From: Amoebidium appalachense
Lineage: Eukaryota; Ichthyosporea
DNA: 64,000 nucleotides
Assembly: GCA_963693365.1 (NCBI GenBank)
Contig: CAVNZM010000009.1
Span: 4,960,001 to 5,024,000 of the forward strand
Reading direction: 5' to 3'
Below are positions 28,434 to 37,519 of the stretch, in pieces (positions within the stretch are counted from its first letter, which is position 1; every line of letters begins with the position of its first letter). A model generated the notes under the pieces. That model saw only the letters and a list, made by a program, of their open reading frames with translations, had not been told where the DNA came from and ran no database searches. A program made the position numbers and the translations under genes.

Positions 28434-28859
28434 TCAACGCCCGGACTTCCGAGCCTCTGGCGTAGCGGCGGGTGCCGTGTGCACGGGTGGGGGGGCACTG
28501 TGGGGCCCAACCGGAAACAGCCCATACAGGATGTCCTCCTCGCACGTCACCATGATCTCGTGCTTGTCCATGATCCTCATGGCGTGCGCGATGGTTTCGG
28601 CGGGCACAGGCGGGCCGTGGTTGAACAGGTGCACGCGCATCTCCTTGTCGGGGTGGAAGTGGTGGTTCGCCAGCACGTTCGCCATGGCGGTCTTCCAGTC
28701 GGCCAGCTGCTCGACCTGGACGATCTGGTGGTCCGTCAGCACGTCGATGCGCCCGACCTTGGTGAGCGTGTCCTCGACGCCTTCCAGCCGGTCGGCCAGC
28801 TCGTATACGACCATGTTCCGTGCGAACTCAAGCTCGGTGTCCGTCATCACATACCGCAC
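28434..28859 (-). CDS. PD-(D/E)XK-like protein lacking catalytic residues (copy 2)
   Basis: 141 aa, homologue of the 1063, 32121 and 33005 proteins without their C-terminal domain. GRIDVLTDHQIVQVEQ keeps the Asp but has Gln-Val-Glu where Glu-x-Lys is expected, so cleavage activity is unlikely; binding may remain. The C-terminus is a Pro/Ala-rich tail (PPPVHTAPAA). The start is Met at 28859 or 28847. Confidence 0.6.
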   Translation of the reverse strand: MRYVMTDTELEFARNMVVYELADRLEGVEDTLTKVGRIDVLTDHQIVQVEQLADWKTAMANVLANHHFHPDKEMRVHLFNHGPPVPAETIAHAMRIMDKHEIMVTCEEDILYGLFPVGPHSAPPPVHTAPAATPEARKSGR

Positions 28860-29459
28860 ACATAAAATTCGCGTGCCGCCCCAACCGGGTTACCCATTGA
28901 CAATCACACATCGCACTTTCGACCTTGTGTGTGCGCCCGACAATGTTGCGGCGCGTGGGGGGCTGGGGGTGGCTGGGGGTGGCTGGGCGGGGCTGGGGGT
29001 GGCTGGGGGCGCGGGTGCCTCGCGTGCCTCGCATGCCTCGTGTGCTGAGTAACGTTACCCCTCTACAGAGCAGTTACACAGAGACCAAATACAGATACAC
29101 GGTCACTCACTGTTGCAACGAAGCTAAAGTCGCCACACACGAAGCTAAACCCAAACCATGTTTCACTAATAGAAATTAGCTTTTTAGCTATATTTTAATA
29201 CGATTTAGCTTCGTTAGCTATGATAGCTGGATAAAAATGAAGTCAACCCATGGCAAAACATAAGTACAGAGCTGTGTGTGTGTGTGTTTGTGCAGGGACC
29301 CCAAAAAACATCCAGCTATCCTGCTAAAGTAGCTAACTGTGATATTCAGCCAATCACAATCACGAAAAAAACATTTCAGCCAATGAAATCGCCCGATCTG
29401 GGTGTCGACGAAGCTACACAACGAAACTATCAAAGCTAAATAGAGTGTTTTTGGTATGG
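28860..29459. other. AT-rich intergenic with clustered AGCTA/TAGCT
   Basis: 28955-29045 is another GGCTGGGGGTGGCTG block with GCCTCGC steps. From 29110 to 29445 AGCTA or TAGCT occurs about a dozen times on both strands, together with two CCAAT boxes, in otherwise AT-rich DNA beside the D5 gene's 3' end. No gene supported. Confidence 0.6.
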
Positions 29460-31517
29460 TCACTGGAAACTCATGATTTTTGCAAAATCGAGCAAATGAG
29501 CACGTGTGTGTCTTCCAGGCGCCCCTCTTGAAACTCTTCCACCTGCAGGCACGAAGGCCGAACCTCCAAACACCTGCGTCAGTACCGTGCCGAGCCTCTT
29601 GACCCCGACAACCTTTCGGCTATCCATCATGTTTGCATCGGCCCACTCTTTCATGCACTCCACCAAGCCACCCGTTGTGGCCCAGGTGCCATCCTCGAGA
29701 CCAAAAACATCTGTTCCCTCTGCGCCAGTTGCGACATCCCTCAGAAATTGTATCTCGATGGGCAGACTCTTCTCCATGAGCTTCTGTTTGAGATTTGTTT
29801 GTGGCGGCGGCGGCATTGTTTTAGGGACACCAGGAAGGTCCAAGAAGAAGTGAAACAGAGCCTCCAGCACTTCGGGTTGCCTGTGATATCTGACGAACTC
29901 GTCGAAGTATCGAAGCTGGCCCACCCGGCTACTGTTTGCCTCGAGACATATGAATCTCCGATCAGATAGCTCCACACGAACGGGCCAGTCTTCGTTTGAC
30001 AGAAACACGTAGCGCTCGAAGTTTTTGGTGTAGATGCCATCCACCCCCTTTTTCTCCAAAAGGCTGTCTTCTTGTGTGATCAGACTTTTGATAAGGTTGT
30101 TGGCCTCGTGGCTCCCACCAAAGACACACTCGTCGATAACAGCTAGTAGTTTGTGGTTGAGGTGGGAGTTGAACTTGCTGGATATGTGTTCCTTGTTCTT
30201 CACGTAGGCGTAGTATTCCGAGCCAACGAGCGCCTTGAGTACGTCGAAGAACACGTTTTTTCCGGTGCCCTGGACTGACTTGACGAGAACCGCCGCTCCA
30301 GACTTAGTGTCCGGATACTGGAAGATCTGGGCCACCCACTTAAGAAGGTATTCGAATGCCTCGGCGTTTCCATCGGCAAGCACCTCGAATGCGTGGCGTA
30401 TGAACATCTCAATGCCCCCGTATTCACGTACACGGTACTTGTCGAGGAGCAGATCCGGCATGACCACAACCTGCTGGCCAGGATGGTAGGGGATCACGGG
30501 GCATTCTGGACCCATGAAACGGAAGCCCTCGGTGTACTTGATGGGGAAGCCGCGAAAGAAGTTATATGTGAACAAGGCTCCTTGGCGGTACTTTGGGTTT
30601 GTCTCTCCTGTCTTGGGATTGGGCGACGCGGGGTCAAAGACTGCTAGTCCATAACGAGGAATGCGGCGTCCCATAAGGAAGTCAATGCCGGTGTATGTCC
30701 GCTTGATTTCACAACCCTCGCCCTCCATCCACTCGACCACAAAACCCTGCATGGTGCATTTCATGTCTTTTTCGGTCAACGTCTTGAGTGTGTACACGCC
30801 CTTGTCATGGCACCACACCTTCAAGAGGTAGAGGGAGGTTCCGCTGATTTTTCCCACCCACTTCTGCAGGTACTCGACGAGCTCAGTTTCCTTCCAGGTG
30901 GTTGGTAGCAGGTCCGGCATGAACTCGTATCCACCCGGAGGGTCGGTCGACTCCTGCTCCAGAACACGAAACACCTCCTCAATATGAGCCAGCCGCTTGC
31001 TGTCCTTTTTCGCAACCACAGCGGGGACAGCTGCCGTACAAGGTGCTTCGCCGAATGTGGTCGTATGGGGCCCCTGGGTCCAACGCGTCGCGGTCGTCCA
31101 GTCGAGAATCGGGTTCATTACTACCCTGTTGGCCAAAGGAAATTTCTCCTTGGCCCATGACTTGAGCGCAGCTCTGTTAGGCCCGGGAGCTGGGTGGCGG
31201 GTGTTGCACTCGTAGTGTGCGGTCTTGTGGCGCTTGGACTGACGGGTGGTTATTTCGGCATAAACCAGTCCAAACTGTCGCTTGAGGGAATTGTGGAGGT
31301 CGTTGTGATCGAAGGGCTCATTGTCCACCGTAACTTCCCGGGACCCCTGTGGTGCAAAGACTGCGAGGTACCAGTCAGGACAGGCACTGCGGCGCGAGAG
31401 CCCTTGGTTTGCCTGCTTGGGTTGATCTGCACCCTCGCAGCAAACCTCGTATTCGGTCTTCTCCGTATCCTTGCCGTCGCACCGGGCAGTGTTCATGTTT
31501 GAGCGAATGACATCCAT
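29460..31517 (-). CDS. D5-like primase-helicase (SF3 helicase)
   Basis: 685 aa from MDVIRSN at 31517. The C-terminal half has the superfamily 3 signature: Walker A SVQGTGKN, Walker B LLAVIDEC, and motif C around VFLSNEDWPV. This is the NCLDV/poxvirus D5 and phage P4 family that primes and unwinds viral DNA. The N-terminal ~300 residues should be the primase part but I see no clear catalytic motif there. The last ~100 residues (TTGGLVECMKEWA, VKRLGTVL) match the C-terminal domains of the nucleases at 32121 and 1063. Promoter: TATA at 31572-31580 plus AAATATTATC 20 nt upstream of the start. Confidence 0.88.
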   Translation of the reverse strand: MDVIRSNMNTARCDGKDTEKTEYEVCCEGADQPKQANQGLSRRSACPDWYLAVFAPQGSREVTVDNEPFDHNDLHNSLKRQFGLVYAEITTRQSKRHKTAHYECNTRHPAPGPNRAALKSWAKEKFPLANRVVMNPILDWTTATRWTQGPHTTTFGEAPCTAAVPAVVAKKDSKRLAHIEEVFRVLEQESTDPPGGYEFMPDLLPTTWKETELVEYLQKWVGKISGTSLYLLKVWCHDKGVYTLKTLTEKDMKCTMQGFVVEWMEGEGCEIKRTYTGIDFLMGRRIPRYGLAVFDPASPNPKTGETNPKYRQGALFTYNFFRGFPIKYTEGFRFMGPECPVIPYHPGQQVVVMPDLLLDKYRVREYGGIEMFIRHAFEVLADGNAEAFEYLLKWVAQIFQYPDTKSGAAVLVKSVQGTGKNVFFDVLKALVGSEYYAYVKNKEHISSKFNSHLNHKLLAVIDECVFGGSHEANNLIKSLITQEDSLLEKKGVDGIYTKNFERYVFLSNEDWPVRVELSDRRFICLEANSSRVGQLRYFDEFVRYHRQPEVLEALFHFFLDLPGVPKTMPPPPQTNLKQKLMEKSLPIEIQFLRDVATGAEGTDVFGLEDGTWATTGGLVECMKEWADANMMDSRKVVGVKRLGTVLTQVFGGSAFVPAGGRVSRGAPGRHTRAHLLDFAKIMSFQ

Positions 31518-31571
31518 TGTGGTAGTGAAGGGGATAGATAATATTTGACGGTCTGAGGTCTGGCAAGCGCT

Positions 31572-31580
31572 TTTATACCT
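31572..31580 (-). promoter_or_regulatory. TATA box of the D5 gene, overlapping the zinc-finger gene's stop
   Basis: AAGGTATAAAAG contains the stop of the upstream C2H2 gene (GTA TAA, 31573-31575). It lies ~55 bp before the D5 ATG, and AAATATTATC (31537-31546) lies between. Confidence 0.65.
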
Positions 31581-32028
31581 TCGGGCTGGGCACAAGACTG
31601 GGGTGTTCAGTCTCGACGTGCCTGTTCAGGGTTGTAGACCAGGCAAATGCAGCCTGGCACTGGTCGAAGGGGCATGTAAAACGCCCGCTTGCGCGCCGGG
31701 GCCGTCTCGGCAGCTGACACCCTTCATGAGCTGTTCGTCGGTGAACCCACAAACCCGCAGGATAGACGTAAGTGGCTGGACAGTCTGGGCATTGATAGGG
31801 TCGGCTGCCAGAGTGTGTGCGCTGGTGCAGTTTCATGTGGTCGCTGCGGGCAAAGCTTGCAAAGCAGCCGGGTTGTGGACAGGCATATGCGCCGGTGCTA
31901 TTATTCTTGTGGGTATTTTCGTGTCTTTTTAGATTTGCCTTGAATGTGAACATTGCTGAACACAGTGTGCAAGCGTGGCGCTTCGGGTTAGGGGGTGTCT
32001 CTATGGTTGGCGTGTATTGGAGGTCCAT
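31573..32028 (-). CDS. C2H2 zinc-finger protein with four fingers
   Basis: 151 aa from Met at 32028, chosen because a TATA box lies ~38 bp upstream; an in-frame Met at 32097 would precede the TATA box. Four classic C2H2 fingers follow: CTLC...HENTH, CPQPGC...HQRTH, CPDC...HRRTAH and CPFDQC...HVETEH, spaced closely, the last three with a two-to-four-residue Cys loop. Likely DNA binding, perhaps viral transcription control. Divergent from the nuclease gene at 32121, which shares the same ~93 bp promoter gap. Confidence 0.78.
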   Translation of the reverse strand: MDLQYTPTIETPPNPKRHACTLCSAMFTFKANLKRHENTHKNNSTGAYACPQPGCFASFARSDHMKLHQRTHSGSRPYQCPDCPATYVYPAGLWVHRRTAHEGCQLPRRPRRASGRFTCPFDQCQAAFAWSTTLNRHVETEHPSLVPSPKV

Positions 32029-32061
32029 TACTGCTAAGTGGCAAGAAAAGAAACATGATAA

Positions 32062-32075
32062 CGCTTTATATAACC
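32062..32075. promoter_or_regulatory. Palindromic TATA core shared by divergent genes
   Basis: CTTTATATAACC contains the palindrome TTATATAA, about 38 bp from the C2H2 start on the minus strand and ~50 bp from the nuclease start on the plus strand, so one core may serve both directions. Confidence 0.5.
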
Positions 32076-32120
32076 CCTGGTCTTCTTCGTCGGCCACTGA
32101 TTTTTTTGTGACCTACAGTG

Positions 32121-32804
32121 ATGGCCACCTACAACGAGGCGTTTGTCAGCGACAAATTGGCACGGATTGAAGGTGGGAAACGCGAAGTGGTGACCCCCGC
32201 GGGCCGCATCGACCTGCTCACAGACACGGACATCATCGAGGTCAAGCGCGCACCGCAGTGGAAGGCCGCAATGGGACAGGTGCAGGCGTACATGAAGTAC
32301 TACCCGAGCCACCGACCACGGGTCCATCTGTTCGGCTATGCGTCAGCAGACGTGTTCAAGGTGGCCATCGAAACAATGTCAGACTTTAATATATGTGTGA
32401 CGGTGGAACCTGACACGATGCAGCTTGTGTGGGGAAACCGACCAACTGCTACGCCCTCCAGGCCACAGGCTGGTTCTGTTTCGGTGGAGGTACAGTTCTT
32501 GAAGGACGTGGCCAACGGATACGGTGTTGCAGCATCACAACTGGCGGAAGGGGGGATGTGGGTGACGACTGGCGGGATGCTGGAACTGATGCGCACCTGG
32601 GCGAGCACAAGGGGAACGGGTACGGAAATTCGGGTGGGATCCAAAAGGTTGGGTTCGTGCCTCAAAAAGGTCCTTGGGGAGCGCAGCTGGGTCTACTCGA
32701 ATATGGTGAAAATAGGGAACCCCACATCGGAAACAACTATGGGGTATCGATTCGACAGAGACAAGGTCCTGAACTTTGAGAACAGCGGCCAGGCCGACGA
32801 ATAG
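32121..32804 (+). CDS. PD-(D/E)XK-like nuclease with a D5-type C-terminal domain (copy 3)
   Basis: 227 aa from ATG 32121. GRIDLLTDTDIIEVKR keeps Asp31, Glu40 and Lys42, the same numbering as copy 1, so it is probably active. Residues ~125-225 have VQFLKDVANG, WVTTGGMLELMRTWA and SKRLGSCLKKVLGE, closely matching the end of the D5-like helicase (FLRDVATG, TTGGLVECMKEWA, VKRLGTVL). The D5 gene lies just across the C2H2 gene, so a domain exchange between neighbours is an economical explanation. Confidence 0.72.
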   Translation: MATYNEAFVSDKLARIEGGKREVVTPAGRIDLLTDTDIIEVKRAPQWKAAMGQVQAYMKYYPSHRPRVHLFGYASADVFKVAIETMSDFNICVTVEPDTMQLVWGNRPTATPSRPQAGSVSVEVQFLKDVANGYGVAASQLAEGGMWVTTGGMLELMRTWASTRGTGTEIRVGSKRLGSCLKKVLGERSWVYSNMVKIGNPTSETTMGYRFDRDKVLNFENSGQADE

Positions 32805-33004
32805 GGCGACCACATGCAGCACGCGCACGCCCGGGCGCGTGTGCGTCTGGAATCCATCAAACCCATGAACGGTAAAAAATGGGGAAGCTCCGCGCGCGTA
32901 CAATGCGCTGGCTGGCGAAACAGTCAAAGCCTGGTGTGGGGGGCTATTTTTAGGGATACCGGGTGTCTGTGTGTGGTGTATTTTTTATTCGTACACTGTA
33001 TAGG

Positions 33005-33361
33005 ATGTCTGCGGTAGGCTACGACGAGGCGTTCGTGCGCGAGCGACTGGCCGAGCTCGAGGACGGGGTGTGCGGGGTGCCCACACGGGCCGGCCGGATC
33101 GACGTGCTGACGAGCACGCAGGTCATCGAGGTCCAGCGCGCGTCGCAGTGGAAGACGGCGATCGGAAACGTGCTCGCATACAGCCACTACTACCCCGACC
33201 GCCAGCCGAGGATCCACCTGTTCGACTATGCGCCGGCAGACGTGTACAGGATTGCCGTGCAAACCATCACGTCGCTCAACATCACGCTTACAACCGAAGA
33301 GGACACGTTGCAGCTGATTTGGGGGGACGACGCGGGCAAAGACGTAAAAGACGAAAAATAA
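33005..33361 (+). CDS. PD-(D/E)XK-like protein, catalytic Lys replaced (copy 4)
   Basis: 118 aa from ATG 33005. It carries only the nuclease-like domain: GRIDVLTSTQVIEVQR keeps Asp33 and Glu42, but the Lys position is Gln44. Without the Lys, metal-dependent cleavage is doubtful. It ends in a Lys/Asp-rich tail (AGKDVKDEK). No C-terminal domain follows; the array of repeats begins ~90 bp further on. Confidence 0.62.
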   Translation: MSAVGYDEAFVRERLAELEDGVCGVPTRAGRIDVLTSTQVIEVQRASQWKTAIGNVLAYSHYYPDRQPRIHLFDYAPADVYRIAVQTITSLNITLTTEEDTLQLIWGDDAGKDVKDEK

Positions 33362-33449
33362 ATAAATAAGCCACGGGCAAAAAGGTCAAAGCAGCGCAGA
33401 GTTTGCCAATATCCGGTCAAAGCTAGCGCAAAGTAGTGAACATTCAATA

Positions 33450-33529
33450 AAGCTAGCGCACACGGTAATAGCGCTCATGACCCTACTCTCAAACAACACA
33501 GGTGCAAGCGCACGCATATCCCCCCCCCC

Positions 33530-33571
<42 letters not shown>

Positions 33572-33684
33572 GCGCCCGGTGATAGCGCTGATGACCCATC
33601 TCTCCAACAACACATGTGCAAGCGCACGGTGATTGCGCTCACGACCCTACTCTCAAACAACACAGGTGCAAGCGCACGCATTCC

Positions 33685-33734
<50 letters not shown>

Positions 33735-33827
33735 GCGCCCGGTGATAGCGCTGATGACCCATCTCTCCAACATGCGCTCATGACCTTTCTCTCAAACAAC
33801 ACAGGTGCAAGCGCAAGCATTGCCCCC

Positions 33828-33858
<31 letters not shown>

Positions 33859-33915
33859 ACACAAAGCGCCCGGTGATAGCGCTGATGACCCATCTCTCCA
33901 ACATGCGCAAGCATT

Positions 33916-33946
<31 letters not shown>

Positions 33947-34099
33947 ACCCACCCACCCCCCTACACACGCACAAACACAAAGCGCCCGGTGATAGCGCTC
34001 ATGCCCCTTCTCTCACACAACACATGTGGAAGCGCCCGGTGATAGCGCTCATGAGCCTACACTCAAACATAACAGGTGCAACCACACGCATTGCCCCCC

Positions 34100-34139
<40 letters not shown>

Positions 34140-34492
34140 ACACACGTACAAACACAAAGCGCCCGGTGATAGCGCTCATGCCCCTTCTCTCACACAACAC
34201 ATGTGGAAGCGCCCGGTGATAGCGCTCATGAGCCTACACTCAAACATAACAGGTGCAACCACACGCATTGCCCCCACCCCACCCCCCCCCCCCCCCCCCC
34301 CCCACCCCCCCCCCCCCCCCCCCCCCCCCCACCCCCCCACCCCCCCCCCCCCCCCCCCCCCCCACACACGCACAAACACAAAGCGCCCGGTGATAGCGCT
34401 CATGCCTCTTCTCTCACACAACACATGTGGAAGCGCCCGGTGATAGCGCTCTTGCGCCTACACTCAAACATAACAGGTGCAAGCACACGCAT

Positions 34493-34534
<42 letters not shown>

Positions 34535-34975
34535 ACACACGCACAAACACAAAGCGCCCGGTAATAGCGCTCATGCCCCTTCTCTCAAACAACACATGTG
34601 GAAGCGCCCGGTGATAGCGCTCACAACCCTGCTCTCAAACAACACATGTGGAAGCGCCCGGTGATAGCGCTCATGACCCTACTCTCAAACAACACATGTG
34701 CAAGCGCACGCATTGAACCCCCCCCCCCCCCCCCCTCACACACACACACACACACACACATGCACACGGTGGCTGCGTATCACCGTGCGCTTGCACCTGT
34801 GTTGTTTGAGAGTAGGGTCATGAGCGCTATCACCGTGCGCTTGCACCTGTGTTGTTGGAGAGTAGGGTCATGAGCGCTATCACCGTGCGCTTGCACCTGT
34901 GTTGTTGGCGAGTAGGGTCAATGACATGATCGCTATCACCATACCCTTGCTCATGAGCGCCCCCCCCCCCCCCCC
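33450..34975. repeat. ~50-bp repeat array with poly-C/(CA)n inserts and an orientation switch
   Basis: Units such as GCGCCCGGTGATAGCGCTCATG plus a tail ending in AACACATGTGG recur ~12 times from 33450 to 34720, separated by poly-C and CACACA runs of varying length. From 34785 to 34935 three units appear in the opposite orientation (GGGTCATGAGCGCTATCACC). The turn is at ~34740-34785, around a (CA)n tract. All long frames here are repeat translations. Confidence 0.85.
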
Positions 34976-35045
34976 CCCCAAAAAAAACCCTCCTCCCATC
35001 TACCCGCACAACCCCAACCCCACATTATATCGTGCACCGGGTAAC

Positions 35046-35438
35046 ATGGACGCTGGCGCACCCCTTCCCCCACCCAGCCCATTCGCACCCCCTCCCCCGA
35101 TCCGCACAAGCCCGCGCAGCACCCCCGGGCCCTCCCCCATCCTACTGGCCATCCTGGCCGGCCTGATCCTCTACGTGCTCTGGGACACGTTCAGCCCACG
35201 TGTGCGGCGGCGCCTGGCGGTGCTCAAGTGCCAGCGCGCGTGCCCAATGTGTGCCAGCTGCGGCAGCTGCGTTCCCCGCCGCAAGTGTGCGCACTGCCCC
35301 CGCTGCCACGTGTGCGGTGCCAGCCCCGCCCGGTGCGCACAGTGCCCCGCATGCACGCGCTGCCCGCCCGAGCAGAAGTGCCCGGCGTGCCCCACGTGTG
35401 CGCATGCGCCTGCGGTGGTGATCAAGGAGCGCACTTGA
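35046..35438 (+). CDS. Cys-rich membrane protein
   Basis: 130 aa from ATG 35046. A Pro-rich N-terminus (~1-35), one transmembrane helix (ILLAILAGLILYVLW, ~37-51), then ~70 residues with about 17 cysteines in repeated CxxC pairs (CPMCASC, CPRCHVC, CPACPTC). Could be a metal-binding or disulfide-rich viral envelope protein; no family recognised. A TATATC box lies ~20 bp upstream. Confidence 0.6.
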   Translation: MDAGAPLPPPSPFAPPPPIRTSPRSTPGPSPILLAILAGLILYVLWDTFSPRVRRRLAVLKCQRACPMCASCGSCVPRRKCAHCPRCHVCGASPARCAQCPACTRCPPEQKCPACPTCAHAPAVVIKERT

Positions 35439-35474
35439 AGGGTTGGGTGAGCAGAGATTTTTGTGGCATAGAGT

Positions 35475-35735
35475 ATGGCGTACCGATGGGAGTACAAGCT
35501 GAAGGAGGAGCCCGGCAAGGCACCCGTGGTGCAGGCAACTATTGTGCCGACCGAGGCCACCACCCGGCGGACGCAGATGGAGCAACGAGTATATGCACAA
35601 GAGCTTGCGGAAAAGGGCTATATAGATCTGCCCGATGAGTTGGCGGAGAAGTGTGGATTCAAGAAGTGGGTGCCCAAGAATCAACGACAGACAGCAATTG
35701 TACTGCAGAAGATGATGGAGCCTGAGGATGCATAG
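35475..35735 (+). CDS. Small charged protein
   Basis: 86 aa from ATG 35475, 36 bp after the preceding stop. Rich in Lys/Glu, with WVPKNQRQTAIV near the C-terminus. No domain recognised. It is the last compact gene before the repeat-rich right half and may be the end of the viral block. Confidence 0.5.
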   Translation: MAYRWEYKLKEEPGKAPVVQATIVPTEATTRRTQMEQRVYAQELAEKGYIDLPDELAEKCGFKKWVPKNQRQTAIVLQKMMEPEDA

Positions 35736-36535
<800 letters not shown>

Positions 36536-36537
36536 GT

Positions 36538-36879
36538 CTACCCACTCAAAAGCTCCTCCTCGAACTGCTCAAGCTCCTCCTCGAACTGCTCGATGTCAGC
36601 CTTGTACTTCTCTCTCAGCTTTTTCCACTGTGCATGGGACACCTGTGGGTTGATAGTTGGGTGTAAGTAGTAGTCCAGCCAGGTGATTTGTTTATGCAAG
36701 GCTCAGACATCACTGTATGCCATTACCTCAAACACACCCACGCACCCACCAATACACCACCATGGCACACACCCACAGGAAACGAACTCCTACGTGTGGA
36801 CCAGGTCAAGAAAAACTCTGCAAGGACTCAAAAAACCGTTTTTACGAACCCCTACATGTAATTGTGAATGCTAGGGCAT

Positions 36880-36937
<58 letters not shown>

Positions 36938-37483
36938 GTGTTTTTTTGTTTGTTGTTTTTTTTGGTTTGTTTTTTTTTGGTTTGTTTTTTTTTTGTTTTT
37001 TTTTTTTTTTTTTTTTTTTGGGGGGGGGGGGGTACCTCGAAAACGAGTTCCCTGTCAGTGTAGCCACACGTGCATGCCGGGGGGGGGCTTCTTGCCAGCG
37101 ACCACAAGCCAGTTGACCGTGGCAAAATTTACCGCCTCGGCCAAGCTGCTACCAGCAGCATACCCAAAGTGGTATGCTCCAGGCAAGGTGCAGATGACCT
37201 CACCGGCGTGCTGAACCGTGCGCTGCACGGGGATGCCCTTCTTCATCAAATAACGGGGGTGGATGAACACAGACTGCCCCACCCAAATGTTAGTCATATG
37301 AAAACCCGGGTGGTCGTTTTTGTAAGTGCTTTTTTGGTTCTTGTTCTTCACGTCTGTGTCTACCACTTGTTCTTCACGTCTGTGTCTACCACTTGTTCTT
37401 CACGTCTGTATCTACCACTCCCTCTCTCCCTCTTCTTGTTCGTCCTCTGTTACTGTGTGTGTGTGGTCGTTTTTTTTTTTATT

Positions 37484-37519
<36 letters not shown>

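Noticed and set aside
33480-34740. Long Pro/His/Thr frames in the repeat array
   Set aside because: They translate poly-C and (CA)n in several frames; no codon bias and no stable domain.
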